DNA of 64,000 bases from an uncultured Alteromonadales bacterium (lineage in GTDB: Bacteria; Pseudomonadota; Gammaproteobacteria; Pseudomonadales; Cellvibrionaceae). The notes beneath the pieces are model-generated. The model ran no database searches and was not told where the DNA came from. It saw nothing but the letters and a program-made list of their open reading frames with translations. Below, one piece after another: positions 1 to 10,766 of the stretch. The stretch is taken from contig CALMJT010000131.1 in the NCBI GenBank assembly GCA_937864365.1, positions 1 through 64,000 on the forward strand, written 5' to 3'. Within the stretch, counting starts at the first letter, position 1; every line of letters begins with the position of its first letter. The position numbers were made by a program, and so were the translations under genes.

Positions 1-61
1 TTTTATTTGCAGACGAGATATTATGGCAGATCTCGGAGGTTAATCAGAGGTTCCTCTACAC

Positions 62-952
62 AATAAACTGATACCTCAAGGAAAAACTTTAATAGAAGAC
101 GGTGTTCTAGGAAAAAATACGACTGAAGCAATTTTAAAATTTCAGAAATCTGCGGTTGGAATGAAAAATCCTGATGGAAGAATAGATCCGAATGGAAAAA
201 CCTTTAGATTTCTCACTCTATATTTTAGCAGTTTGGAACAGGATAAAATTGAAAGGGATTTGGTCGTTAGTGGCTCCGTCACGAAGACCAAACTTAATAG
301 CGTTACACAAGAAAAACTTAATTCTAATGCTGGCCTTGCAAGTTATCGGGTAATTTATAGTGGAGTTGAGCAATCCAAGAGGGTTGTGTCAAATTACTCA
401 CTAAATGTTATAAAACTTGCTTTGAAAGAATCAGGAATGGATGTCGCTGTGATTACATCTACTCTACGAACTCCGAGAGAGCAAGCGGTTATTATGTATA
501 AAAACGCCAAAATAAACTTGAGCAAGCAATACGCTCTCTATGGAAAGGTTGGTGATCAGGTACTGAAAGTTTTTGAAAACAATAAAAGCAAGAGTGAAGG
601 TGAAGTCTTAAACTTGATGATTAAGGCAATTGAGGAGTATGAAGATAAAAATCTACGAGTATCCAAACATTGTGTGTCTGAGGCAGGGTACAAAAAATTA
701 AACATTATTGATATTGGAGTTAACTCAACCAAAGCAGTGTGCAAGAATTTCGACTTGTCTAAATTTACTGCAGCGTTAAGACAGCTTGAAAAAGATGGTT
801 ATATTTCACGAATGATTGACGAAACTTCTAAGTCAAATTCTTGTTGGCATTTGGAAATAATTCCAAACATTAAAGCCGTGGAAAACTACAATAAAAATAC
901 GATTTTTATGCCTCAGAGATTAATAAACAGTAATGGATACATGCTATGTTAA
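62..952 (+). pseudogene. 5'-truncated peptidoglycan-binding domain + divergent M15-like (VanY/DD-peptidase fold) protein; no canonical start upstream of 161
   Basis: The open frame continues upstream of the listed ORF: NKLIPQGKTLIEDGVLGKNTTEAILKFQKSAVGMKNPDGRIDPNGKT (peptidoglycan-binding-like). The C-terminal part has SKH...IIDIGV...WHLEI, resembling an M15 His/Asp/His arrangement. An in-frame stop (TAA 41-43) lies in the repeat-end-like sequence. Confidence 0.45.
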
Positions 953-1590
953 AAAAATATATACTGTGTGTGCTAATCTGTTTCTCGGGATTTGCATGCG
1001 CGGAAAAACCTCCGCAAGAGAATCATGCTAGTAATATAACAAAAAACTCTGCTTCGAAAGTATCTGAATCACTGAGCGATAGTCAAGGTGACTCTATTGA
1101 GCTTTCTAATTGTAATATTTCGTTGGCAAGTATTCATACATTTAGGAATATAAAAGACGCTAAACTTTCTGAGATAGAGCAAAGTATCGACCCAGATAGT
1201 GGTGAGCAGGTAGTAACTCAAACTGTAAGTTACAATAACGGAGATACGGTACTTGTTAGGCAGTCTTTTTGTTATCTGTACAATTTTGAAGCAGAGTATT
1301 TTTTAACGAATGTATCAGAAGAAAATTTTAAATTAGCAATTAATCGAATTGATAATTTAGTAGCAAATGTAGACCAAGATTACAAATTGAAAGCTGCATT
1401 GGTTGATGTTGTAGAATTAATGATGAATTTAAATAACTTTGCTACAGGTGATTCCTTCGAGCATGGTCTTCCAGCCCAAGCAGTAATTTCTTCACAATAT
1501 GTAGAGCACGGATTGTCTTTTAAAGCTGCTAACGAAACGGATATACCCGCTGTTATTGATTTTTATTTTTCTCTAGACGGTGAGGAATAG
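946..1590 (+). CDS. putative lipoprotein of unknown function, overlapping the upstream ORF
   Basis: ORF with lipobox-like N-terminus MLKKYILCVLICFSGFAC; start overlaps the stop of the preceding ORF (ATGCTATGTTAA). Confidence 0.6.
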   Translation: MLKKYILCVLICFSGFACAEKPPQENHASNITKNSASKVSESLSDSQGDSIELSNCNISLASIHTFRNIKDAKLSEIEQSIDPDSGEQVVTQTVSYNNGDTVLVRQSFCYLYNFEAEYFLTNVSEENFKLAINRIDNLVANVDQDYKLKAALVDVVELMMNLNNFATGDSFEHGLPAQAVISSQYVEHGLSFKAANETDIPAVIDFYFSLDGEE

Positions 1591-1712
1591 TTGTACATTA
1601 GAATGCATCTGATTGATTCAGGTGGAGGTCAATCAGATGTCAATAATTGAGGAATACTATTTCTAAATCCTATAATATATGAACTAATTTTTAACGTTCA
1701 TACTGTTTCTTC

Positions 1713-4349
1713 ATGCTACCGACTTTTCCTATCTCCGATTTACTGCCTTCCATTCAAGAAGCCATCAGCCAAAACGATGAATTACTGCTAATCGCGCCAC
1801 CCGGCGCGGGTAAAACCACGTTAGTGCCTTTGGCGTTGCTCGATGTTTTTAGCGAGTTGGGAAAAATTATTGTTATTGAGCCACGCCGAATTGCGGCGCG
1901 CACGGCGGCATCACGAATGGCGGAAATTCTTGAAGAACCTGTTGGTGAAACCGTGGGTTTTCGGGTGCGGTTACAAACCCAAGTAAGTGCGGCGACGAAA
2001 ATCGAGGTGGTTACCGAAGGGGTTTTTCTGCGTATGCTTCAAGATGACCCAAGCTTAGAAGACGTAAGCTTGGTGATTTTTGATGAATTTCACGAGCGCA
2101 GTTTAAACAGTGATTTGGCCTTGGCGTTAACGGTTAATTCAAAATTATTGTTTTCTGATTTACGAGAAAATCCGCTAAAACTGATTGTGATGTCGGCAAC
2201 GCTGGACTCTCAGGGTTTATCCGGCGCGCTTTCGAGTTATTTAAATAAAACCGTTCCCGTACTTGAAAGCCCCGGAAAATCGTTTCCGGTTGAGATTGTT
2301 TATTCCGCAAAAAATTATTCCACGTTTGATGTTTATTCAGAGGTTTATGGGTTTGTTACTCAAGCGTTTTCTAAAACCGAAGGAAATGTATTGGTATTTT
2401 TACCGGGAATTAGCGAGATTAATCGCGTAAAAAATCATTTAGAAGAAAACAGTCTTCAGCATTATTTTGGCCCCAATAGTGTCGAGATTTTTGCCTTGCA
2501 CGGCGGTTTGTCGTTGGATGCACAAAACGAAATCGTTAAGCCCAAAGACAATAATAAAAATGCCCGTCGAGTGATTTTGTCTACCTCTATTGCGCAAACC
2601 AGTTTGACTATTCCCGGTATTACCGCGGTGGTGGATACGGGTTTGGTACGCTTACCAGAATTTGATGCCAAAACCACAACCATGCGTTTGGTAACAAAAT
2701 TGGTTTCAAAAGCGACGGCTAAACAGCGCACCGGCCGGGCTGGCCGTTTAGGGCCGGGTGTGTGTTTTCGCATGTGGAGCGAAGAAAAAGATTATCAATT
2801 ACCTGAATTTGATACACCCGAAATTTTATCGTCAGATTTAACGGATTTATTGCTGCAAATAAAAGCTTGGGGAATTGATGACGTTAGCGATTTATTTTGG
2901 TTAGACGCTCCGCCAAAACATTTGCTCGGTGCGAGTATTACTTTATTAAATGACTTAGGTGCTTTTAAAGAAGGCCAATTAACGCCGCTAGGCGAACAGA
3001 TGGTATTGCTTCCAGTAGCGCCGCGTTTGGCAAAAATGTTGTTAGTTGCAAAAGCTCTGGGCGTTAATACTGTTGTAAGCGAACGTAATGTTAGCGGTTA
3101 TATTGAACAATTGGCTTGTAACATTGCTGCCTTAATTCAAGATTATAAGCTTAAAGGTAATAGTGCAGATTTGTTTTCTGTTATTGAATCAATGAGTCAG
3201 ACGGTTTCGAAAAATAATCGTGAATTATCGGCCTCGGTTAGAATTGCTCAACAGCTAATGCAGCTTGTTAAAAATCTGTCGATAAAAGACCTGTCGATAA
3301 AAAATCAAGATAATTTACTTAATTTAGAAATCTTAAATTCAGCGTTTTTATCTCCGGTTGATGTTGCCAAAGAGTTAGTAGCATTTTTGCTGGCGCAAGC
3401 GTTTCCCGATCGAATTGCAAAAAAAGTTCGTGGTGAAGTCTATAAGTTAGCGAATGGGCGCGGTGCAGTATTAGATGAACTTGATCCATTAATTGCTAGC
3501 GAGTGGTTAGTGGTTATTGATTTGGGTGGACAAAAAAATCAATCCCGCGATCGAATTTATTCAGCGGTAGCTTTACCCAAAACGGTGATTGAAAATTCAT
3601 TATTTTATTTGCAAAAAAACTCAACCGATATTCGTTGGAACGATTCGGACGGACGTTTTGTTGCTGTAAATACCGTAAAAGTGGGCGCTATTGTTTTAAA
3701 AGAAACGCCTGTTGAAAATATTACTTCTGCGCAGCGAGTTGAGTCGTTAATTGATTGGTTTAAGAGTAAAGGCGAAACCGCTTTAAATTGGGTTACTTGG
3801 GACGACACTGTGCTTCAGTGGCGCCAGCGTGTTCAATTATTAAAAACCATTGATCCCGATTCAAATTGGCCGGATGTTTCTAATGCCGGTTTGATGAATT
3901 CTATAGAACTTTGGCTGGAACCCTACATTGCCAATGTTAGCAATTTGTCGCAGTTAAAAAATTTATCGATGACGGCTCAACTTTCTAGTCTGCTTAATTG
4001 GCAACAGTCGCAAACTTTGGATGAACTGCTGCCCGAAAAAATTACTGTGCCCTCGGGTTCTAAAATCTCTATAGATTATCAACAAAATCCTCCGATATTG
4101 GCGGTAAAGCTTCAAGAAATGTTTGGTTTGGACGCAACTCCGACGTTGGCAAACGGTAAGGTGTCGCTGAGTATTCATTTGTTGTCTCCGGCGCGCAGAC
4201 CACTGCAAATCACCCAAGATCTAGCCGGGTTTTGGAAAGGATCCTATCAAGAGGTTCGCAAAGAGATGAAAGGTCGTTATCCCAAGCATCACTGGCCTGA
4301 AGATCCCTATTCGATTGCACCTACCGCAAGAGCCAAACCACGAAAGTGA
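1713..4349 (+). CDS. hrpB: ATP-dependent helicase HrpB
   Basis: 878 aa; GAGKTT Walker A, DEFHER (DExH) motif, SATLD, QRTGRAGR; C-terminal HrpB-type RRPLQITQDLAGFWKGSYQEVRKEMKGRYPKHHWPEDP. Confidence 0.95.
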   Translation: MLPTFPISDLLPSIQEAISQNDELLLIAPPGAGKTTLVPLALLDVFSELGKIIVIEPRRIAARTAASRMAEILEEPVGETVGFRVRLQTQVSAATKIEVVTEGVFLRMLQDDPSLEDVSLVIFDEFHERSLNSDLALALTVNSKLLFSDLRENPLKLIVMSATLDSQGLSGALSSYLNKTVPVLESPGKSFPVEIVYSAKNYSTFDVYSEVYGFVTQAFSKTEGNVLVFLPGISEINRVKNHLEENSLQHYFGPNSVEIFALHGGLSLDAQNEIVKPKDNNKNARRVILSTSIAQTSLTIPGITAVVDTGLVRLPEFDAKTTTMRLVTKLVSKATAKQRTGRAGRLGPGVCFRMWSEEKDYQLPEFDTPEILSSDLTDLLLQIKAWGIDDVSDLFWLDAPPKHLLGASITLLNDLGAFKEGQLTPLGEQMVLLPVAPRLAKMLLVAKALGVNTVVSERNVSGYIEQLACNIAALIQDYKLKGNSADLFSVIESMSQTVSKNNRELSASVRIAQQLMQLVKNLSIKDLSIKNQDNLLNLEILNSAFLSPVDVAKELVAFLLAQAFPDRIAKKVRGEVYKLANGRGAVLDELDPLIASEWLVVIDLGGQKNQSRDRIYSAVALPKTVIENSLFYLQKNSTDIRWNDSDGRFVAVNTVKVGAIVLKETPVENITSAQRVESLIDWFKSKGETALNWVTWDDTVLQWRQRVQLLKTIDPDSNWPDVSNAGLMNSIELWLEPYIANVSNLSQLKNLSMTAQLSSLLNWQQSQTLDELLPEKITVPSGSKISIDYQQNPPILAVKLQEMFGLDATPTLANGKVSLSIHLLSPARRPLQITQDLAGFWKGSYQEVRKEMKGRYPKHHWPEDPYSIAPTARAKPRK

Positions 4350-4490
4350 TAACGCGCTTGAAATTCGTGTAACTGCTGGTTTTATGGCTGTTTTTGCATT
4401 TTCAAAATAGGCGCCCTAGGGTACAATTCGCGCCTTTTTTATTACTGGTCGCGCATTGGCGACTCGCTTGAATAGAGCCCAAATCACATT

Positions 4491-5586
4491 ATGGAAATAG
4501 CACCTTACCAAAACGCACTTAAAGACCTGCAAAGTCGTACCGACGTGCTTAGGGGGTATCTTTGACTACGCAGAGAAAAAAGATCGCCTAACCGAAGTTG
4601 AGTTGTTGTTGGCCGAACCCGATGTTTGGAACGACCAAGAACGCGCTCAGGCATTGGGTCGCGAACGTTCCTCTTTAGAGTTGGTGGTAGAAACCATCGA
4701 TAAGCTCGACCAAGGCGTTGAAGACGGCAAAGAACTCTTGTCGATGGCCGTTGAAGAAGACGATGAAGACTTGCTGGTTGATGTTCAATCAGAAATCGAC
4801 GAATTAACCAAGCAGCTTGAAGTGCTTGAGTTCCGTCGTATGTTCTCCGGCGAGATGGACCCGAACAATGCTTATCTCGATATTCAATCTGGCTCCGGTG
4901 GTACCGAAGCGCAAGATTGGGCGGAAATGATTTTGCGTATGTATTTGCGTTGGGGTGAGGCGCACGGTTTTAAAACCACTCTTGAAGAATGTTCTGCCGG
5001 CGACGTAGCGGGTATTAAAAGTGCCACCATTCGCTTTGAAGGCGAATACGCGTTTGGTTGGTTGCGTACCGAAACCGGCGTGCATCGTTTGGTACGTAAG
5101 AGTCCATTTGACTCCGGCAACCGTCGTCATACCTCTTTTAGCTCGGTGTTTGTTGCGCCTGAAATTGACGACAACATCGAAATTGAAATCAATAAAGCCG
5201 ATATTCGTGAAGACACCTATCGCGCCTCGGGTGCGGGTGGTCAGCACGTTAACAAAACCGACTCTGCGGTGCGTTTAACCCATGTTCCAACCGGTATTGT
5301 CGTGTCTTGTCAGAGCGAGCGTTCGCAGCATCAAAACCGCGATAAAGCGTGGAAGATGTTACGTGCGCGCATGTACGAACAAGAGCTGCTTAAGCGCAAT
5401 GCCGAAAAACAAGCCATGGAAGACAGCAAATCTGACATTGGCTGGGGTAGCCAGATTCGATCTTACGTACTGGATGACCAACGCATTAAAGACCTGCGTA
5501 CCAGCGTACAAACCAGTAACTGCCAAGCGGTTCTAGACGGTGATCTAGACCAATTCATTGAAGCAAGTTTGAAAGCCGGCTTGTAA
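4491..5586 (+). CDS. prfB: peptide chain release factor 2, with programmed +1 frameshift at 4560-4565
   Basis: ATG at 4491 ([24 protein letters not shown]) reaches an in-frame TGA at 4563-4565 in the context AGGGGGTATCTTTGAC; a +1 shift joins ORF 4603-5586, which carries the GGQ motif ([20 protein letters not shown]). Confidence 0.96.
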
Positions 5587-5630
5587 TCGCAAGCCAACCT
5601 TTACTCTCCCAATCGAAATTAGGAATTCCT

Positions 5631-7157
5631 ATGAGCGACAATCCACAGAACTCAGTTCAACCTCAAGATGAAAACAAATTGGTTGCAGAGCGTCGCGCTA
5701 AACTTAAACAGATCAGAGAAAGCGTTGATGTCGCTTTCCCTAATGATTTTCGACCAGAGCACAAGGCTGCTCAGTTACAAGCTCAATACGGCGAGTCTTC
5801 TAAAGAACAGTTAGAGAGCGAAGCCAATGTTGTGAGCGTTGCCGGACGTGTTATTCGTTCGCGCGGTGCATTTATGGTGTTGCAAGATACCACCGGCACT
5901 ATTCAGTTATACGTTACTAAAGATGCACGTCCGTTTGCTAAGAGCGTTGACCTAGGCGACATTATTGGCGTTTCTGGTGAATTGCATAAATCTGGCAAAG
6001 GCGATCTTTATGTGAACCTTGATCAGTACCAATTGCTTACCAAGTCTTTGCGTCCGCTTCCCGATAAATTCCACGGTTTAAGCGATCAAGAAACCCGGTA
6101 CCGTCAGCGTTATGTCGATTTGATTGCGAACCCTGAAGTGCGCGATGTATTTACAAAGCGTTCACAAATTATCAATTTTATTCGTAACTACTTAGCCGAG
6201 CGCGCGTTCTTAGAAGTTGAAACGCCAATGTTGCAGTCAATTCCCGGTGGCGCTTCGGCAAGACCGTTTGTGACTCATCACAATGCGTTAGATTTAGACA
6301 TGTTTATGCGTATTTCGCCTGAGCTGTATCTAAAACGTTTAGTTGTAGGCGGTTTTGAGCGTGTGTTCGAAATTAACCGTAACTTCCGTAACGAAGGTTT
6401 ATCGACTCGGCACAATCCAGAATTCACTATGTTGGAGTTCTACCAGGCTTACGCTGACTACAACGATCTGATGGATTTAACCGAAGATTTATTGCGTAAA
6501 ATGGCTGCCACTATTTTGGGAACCACTCAGCTAAAAAGCACAGTCAAAAACGGCGATGGTGAAGTGGTGGAAGAAAAGGTGTATGACCTTGAAAAGCCAT
6601 TCCACAGAATCAGCGTTTTCGACTCTATTTTGCATTTCAATGCCGATATCAACGCTGAGAACATTTCTACCATTGAAGCGGCTACCGAAGTTTGTAAGAA
6701 ACTTTCCATTCCAGTGAAAGATATCTGGGGTCTGGGCAAGCTGCAAATCGAGATCTTTGAGAAAACCGTTGAGCACCGTTTGGATGAACCTACGTTCATT
6801 ACTCAGTATCCAGCAGAAGTTTCTCCTTTGGCGCGTCGCAATGACAGCAATCCGTTTGTTACCGATCGCTTTGAGTTCTTTGTGGGTGGTCGTGAAATCG
6901 CGAATGGCTTCTCTGAGCTTAACGACGCAGAAGATCAAGCCGAGCGCTTTATGGCGCAGGTTGCCGAAAAAGACGCCGGTGATGACGAAGCAATGCATTA
7001 CGATGGCGACTATGTGTGTGCGCTGGAATACGGTATGCCTCCAACGGCGGGTGAAGGTATTGGTATCGATCGTTTGGTGATGTTGTTTACCGATTCGCCG
7101 TCAATCCGAGACGTTATTCTGTTCCCTGCAATGAGACCCTTGTTAGATACAAAATAA
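5631..7157 (+). CDS. lysS: lysyl-tRNA synthetase (class II)
   Basis: 508 aa, class II aaRS motifs ([51 protein letters not shown]). Confidence 0.96.
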   Translation: MSDNPQNSVQPQDENKLVAERRAKLKQIRESVDVAFPNDFRPEHKAAQLQAQYGESSKEQLESEANVVSVAGRVIRSRGAFMVLQDTTGTIQLYVTKDARPFAKSVDLGDIIGVSGELHKSGKGDLYVNLDQYQLLTKSLRPLPDKFHGLSDQETRYRQRYVDLIANPEVRDVFTKRSQIINFIRNYLAERAFLEVETPMLQSIPGGASARPFVTHHNALDLDMFMRISPELYLKRLVVGGFERVFEINRNFRNEGLSTRHNPEFTMLEFYQAYADYNDLMDLTEDLLRKMAATILGTTQLKSTVKNGDGEVVEEKVYDLEKPFHRISVFDSILHFNADINAENISTIEAATEVCKKLSIPVKDIWGLGKLQIEIFEKTVEHRLDEPTFITQYPAEVSPLARRNDSNPFVTDRFEFFVGGREIANGFSELNDAEDQAERFMAQVAEKDAGDDEAMHYDGDYVCALEYGMPPTAGEGIGIDRLVMLFTDSPSIRDVILFPAMRPLLDTK

Positions 7158-7173
7158 CTTCAGTTTCTGTAAT

Positions 7174-7202
7174 AAAAAAGCCGCCGAAAGGCGGTTTTTT
7201 TA
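7174..7202 (+). terminator. rho-independent terminator after lysS
   Basis: AAAAAAGCCGCCGAAAGGCGGTTTTTTT stem-loop plus T-run. Confidence 0.85.
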
Positions 7203-7217
7203 TACTTGTTATTTTTT

Positions 7218-7370
7218 AGGAACCTCGGACCAACTTATCCATGACTGAATCAGAGTGAAGAAACTGAAAATACGATTTTCAGTTTCTTCACAATTTCAAT
7301 CACTTACCCATCTTGAAATTGGCGACATATCCTTGTGTCGCTAGAGACTCTAGGTTTATTGGAGTTTCTG
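7218..7370 (+). repeat. dispersed ~150 bp multi-hairpin repeat, full length (copy 1)
   Basis: aggaacctc...tgaatcagag...cttgaaattggcgacatatccttgtgtcgc...gactctaggtttattggagtttct; matches the consensus in the 39443 and 49117 copies. Confidence 0.85.
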
Positions 7371-7823
7371 TTAATTTATTAAAAAACTGTTATCGATAGT
7401 TTTTATTTTTAATTATTAACCAGTGTCCAAAAAACTAAGCTAATAAATTACCGAATACGTATGAGCGATACGAATAAATTAACATTCGGTTTTAGTTTAA
7501 CGGATTAAGAAAAACCTTTAAATGCTGCATATAGAATGCAAAATTTGATTTCAGTGAACTGTGTAGAGTATTTGTTTACTGGATGCGGAAAAATTCAAAT
7601 TAATCCTTTTTTTCTATCTGGAATGCGTATATAAATGTAGTCTATAGGGATTGACCTACTAAGGTCTTACTTTTAAAGTCAAAATTAGAAATTTGGTTGG
7701 AAAAAATCAATAATATCAACTAAGTTTTCTTGACTGTGCTCAAACAAATGTTAGTTAGACGGTTCTTTGCATCAATTAACTTGATGGTTTTAACAGGTGT
7801 TTAAATTGACTTTTAATGCTTTT

Positions 7824-7974
7824 AGGAACCTTTGATTGACTCATTCGTGATTTAATCAGAAGAAAGAAATTGAACTGTGATTTTTAGTTTTTACAATTTT
7901 AATCACTTACCGTTCCTGAAATTCGTGACGCATTTTTATGTCACCGGAAACTCTAGGTTGATCAGAGCTTCCCT
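7824..7974 (+). repeat. dispersed multi-hairpin repeat, full length (copy 2)
   Basis: aggaacctttgattgactcattcgtgatttaatcaga...gaaactctaggttgatcagagcttccc. Confidence 0.88.
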
Positions 7975-8341
7975 TAGCTAAGTTTATTTAAAAATAATAA
8001 AAGCAGGTTGTATCTATAATTTTCGTAATAAATCTAATATTAGAGCCTAATTACAAAAAATACTTTTGCTTTTTTAATTTTTAATGGTTGGCTTTTAATA
8101 ATTTTATCGTATTGGTCTTATTGAAAATTCGAGAACACAATGCGGTGTAATGGTTTATTATGGCTCGCTCTTAGCAATATTCGAATTTCGTTTAAGGTGA
8201 TATTCATGAATACGTTGGTGAGTTTCAATCTTAATATTTTCTTAAGAATGAATACTTACTATTGAGATAGCCAAGGCGTATTGGTTTTCGTTTGTGTTGG
8301 CTTGTTTCTAAACTTTTTGCTGATTCAAATGGGAGGCTAAA

Positions 8342-8581
8342 GTGTTACTAAAAGTTAAGGTGTCCGGCTCGCTGGTTGAAGTCTGCAATCTTTCAGAGTT
8401 GATGGATCCATGCACTAAACGCATTCACGTTCGTGAACTGCGTGGTTACAAAAATGCACAACCTGTGCATTTGCAAAAAAGCGATTTAACATTTGTGTCT
8501 GGTGAACCTCTGCCAACGTGTTGGTTACAGGTACATTTAAACTATTCAGTTCGTCAAGCGCCTCACGCAAAAGCCAGTTAA
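8342..8581 (+). CDS. small conserved-hypothetical-like protein (GTG start)
   Basis: 79 aa ORF preceded by GGGAGG ribosome-binding-like sequence; C-terminal LTFVSGEPLPTCWLQVHLNY resembles a small conserved protein family recalled from Pseudomonas-type genomes. Confidence 0.6.
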   Translation: MLLKVKVSGSLVEVCNLSELMDPCTKRIHVRELRGYKNAQPVHLQKSDLTFVSGEPLPTCWLQVHLNYSVRQAPHAKAS

Positions 8582-8591
8582 GTATTCTATA

Positions 8592-8664
8592 TTTTTAAGC
8601 CACTTCGTTCTGGATTTTAAATATTAATTATTATAAAAAATTAATGGATTAAGTGGCTTAAAAA
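8592..8664. repeat. 14-bp perfect inverted repeat with ~45-nt AT-rich spacer
   Basis: TTTTTAAGCCACTT (8592-8605) / AAGTGGCTTAAAAA (8651-8664). Confidence 0.8.
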
Positions 8665-8721
8665 CAGACCTTTCTCACGTATTAAATTCCTTTCTAACAT
8701 TTCTGTATTTATTAGTGCGAT

Positions 8722-8873
8722 AAAAACTCTGATTAACTCATCTATGATTTAATCAAAAGGCAGAAATTAACGGTGCAATTTTCAAGCTGTTCATATTGTC
8801 AATCACTTGTTATTTTCGAGGCTGGCATTACATCACTGTTTTGCAGGCAACTCTCGCTTAATCAGAGTTGCCT
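8722..8873 (+). repeat. dispersed multi-hairpin repeat, diverged full length (copy 3)
   Basis: aactctgattaactcatctatgatttaatcaaaaggcagaaatt...ctctcgcttaatcagagttgcct. Confidence 0.8.
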
Positions 8874-8960
8874 GTATTTCGTTTCATTACTCTCGATGAA
8901 TATTCTTTCATAACACTTCTAAATGAATGGTTAGCGAACTTATTTGCAAATGTTATTATA

Positions 8961-9111
8961 GCGCTTTGGTTAACTCATCCATGATTTAAACAGAGAACAG
9001 AAGTTGACAATGTGATTTCTGAATTCTTCACACTGTCAATCATTGATTGTTCTTGAAATTGACGACACATGCCCGTGTCACTGTAAACTCTGGGCCAATT
9101 AGAGTTTCCTA
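8961..9111 (+). repeat. dispersed multi-hairpin repeat, diverged full length (copy 4)
   Basis: ttggttaactcatccatgatttaaacagagaacagaagttgacaatgtgatttc...aaactctgggccaattagagtttccta. Confidence 0.82.
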
Positions 9112-9155
9112 TGTATTTGAGTTAATCGTTACTGAAGCAATAAGAGAGTTAAAGC

Positions 9156-9833
9156 GTGCCTAAAATACAGCTATCAAAATCCTGGTTACAGCATTTGCAA
9201 CCAGAGTTTGAAAAGCCTTATATGCAGCAATTACGAGCGTTTTTATTGGCGCAAAAGCACGAAGGTAAAACTGTATATCCACCCGGTAATCTTATTTTCA
9301 ACGCGTTTAACACGACTGACTTCGACAAGGTTAAAGTTGTTATCCTCGGGCAAGATCCTTATCACGGCCCCGGTCAGGCTCATGGTTTGAGCTTTTCGGT
9401 GCCTAAAGGTGTTCGTACTCCACCGTCACTGGTTAATATTTATAAAGAAATTGAGCGCGAGTTTGGTATCACTCCTGCTAATCACGGTAATTTGGAACAC
9501 TGGGCGGAACAGGGCGTGTTGTTGTTAAACGCAACACTTACGGTTGAGGCAGCTAAGGCGGGATCTCATCAAAACCAGGGTTGGGAAATATTTACCGACT
9601 GCGTTGTAGAAGCCTTAAATCTTCATCGCGAGAATTTGGTTTTTCTGCTTTGGGGGAGTTACGCGCAGAAGAAAGGTCGAGTTATTGACCGACATCGGCA
9701 TTTGGTTTTAAGTGCGCCACACCCTTCACCTTTGTCGGCACACCGTGGCTTTATTGGCTGTGGCCATTTTCGCGCTGCTAATGATTATCTGAATCAGCAT
9801 GGCATAGAGCCTATCGACTGGGCTTTGCCATAA
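9156..9833 (+). CDS. ung: uracil-DNA glycosylase
   Basis: 225 aa; [18 protein letters not shown] and [17 protein letters not shown] motifs. Confidence 0.96.
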   Translation: MPKIQLSKSWLQHLQPEFEKPYMQQLRAFLLAQKHEGKTVYPPGNLIFNAFNTTDFDKVKVVILGQDPYHGPGQAHGLSFSVPKGVRTPPSLVNIYKEIEREFGITPANHGNLEHWAEQGVLLLNATLTVEAAKAGSHQNQGWEIFTDCVVEALNLHRENLVFLLWGSYAQKKGRVIDRHRHLVLSAPHPSPLSAHRGFIGCGHFRAANDYLNQHGIEPIDWALP

Positions 9834-9863
9834 TTTTCATCGGAAGTATTGGCTTGTGTGTAT

Positions 9864-10703
9864 TTATTTAAGCATATCCATAGCCATGGCCATTTCTTCA
9901 CTTAAGTCTTCCATTTCGGTGGCTTGCATGTCTGGATCTAGCCCTAAGCGTTTAAATGCCAGTACTTTGTTGTAGTTAATTTTAGACAATGGATGCTTAC
10001 CGCCCATATGACTTTGCAACAAGGCGACCGTGACAATATCTGCATAGTCAGCAACGGGAATATCACGGGCAAAATCGAGATGCTGTGAGGGAACACGTTG
10101 AATTTCCGCGGAAAAATCCCAGGTTTGTAGAATGCGATTGCCTATGGCTGGGGAGAGTTTCTCTATGACTAGATCTAAAGTGATGGCGTCGGATAAAAGC
10201 TCGCCGTGATCTTCTGCGTAGGTAAGAATTGGCAATGAACCGATCGAATGCACTAACCCAGCGAGAGTCGCCATATCCGCTTTGAGATGTTCTGCTCGGT
10301 GTCGACACAGTACGTTGCAAATGCCAGCAACTTCGGCAGACCGATTCCAAATTTCGCGAAGTCTTTTATCAACCAAGTCAGATGTTGCCTGAAACATTTG
10401 CTCCATAGCCAAACCTGTGGCGATATTACAGGTGTAGGCCATTCCCAAACGCATCAATGCCATTTTCAAATCATCTATATGCTTAGAAGCCCTAAGGAGT
10501 GGACTGTTTGCGACTTTGATAAGTCGAGCAGAAAGAGAAGGATCGGTGCCAATTACTTGTAGCAATGAATCCAAGGTTGCGTCTGGATCCATTGCAATGT
10601 CACGAACTTTAATGGCTACCTCGGGCAGTGTAGGCAGGACCAAATCATCGTTTTTAATTGCCGTTAGAATTTCTATTCTGACACGTTCGAAGACGTTCGG
10701 CAT
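9864..10703 (-). CDS. HDOD domain protein
   Basis: 279 aa; LPTLPEVAIKVRDIAMDPDATLDSLLQVIGTDPSLSARLIKVANSPLL is HDOD-typical. Confidence 0.85.
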   Translation of the reverse strand: MPNVFERVRIEILTAIKNDDLVLPTLPEVAIKVRDIAMDPDATLDSLLQVIGTDPSLSARLIKVANSPLLRASKHIDDLKMALMRLGMAYTCNIATGLAMEQMFQATSDLVDKRLREIWNRSAEVAGICNVLCRHRAEHLKADMATLAGLVHSIGSLPILTYAEDHGELLSDAITLDLVIEKLSPAIGNRILQTWDFSAEIQRVPSQHLDFARDIPVADYADIVTVALLQSHMGGKHPLSKINYNKVLAFKRLGLDPDMQATEMEDLSEEMAMAMDMLK

Positions 10704-10766
10704 TTGGGCTCCTTGGGATCAACTTCGGTCTTAAAATGAATCTGCAAGGAGCCGCGGTGCGATTAA

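Noticed and set aside
4804-5247. 147-aa antisense ORF inside prfB
   Set aside because: Lies opposite a strongly conserved gene; composition typical of shadow ORFs.
6531-6998. 155-aa antisense ORF inside lysS
   Set aside because: Opposite conserved lysS; no independent support.
7218-9111. Possible CRISPR array from regularly recurring repeats
   Set aside because: The repeats are ~150 bp, diverged and spaced irregularly (about 240-900 bp) with a gene between; no short direct repeats with uniform spacers and no cas genes.
10287-10734. Forward ORFs overlapping the HDOD gene
   Set aside because: Shadow ORFs opposite a well-supported coding sequence.
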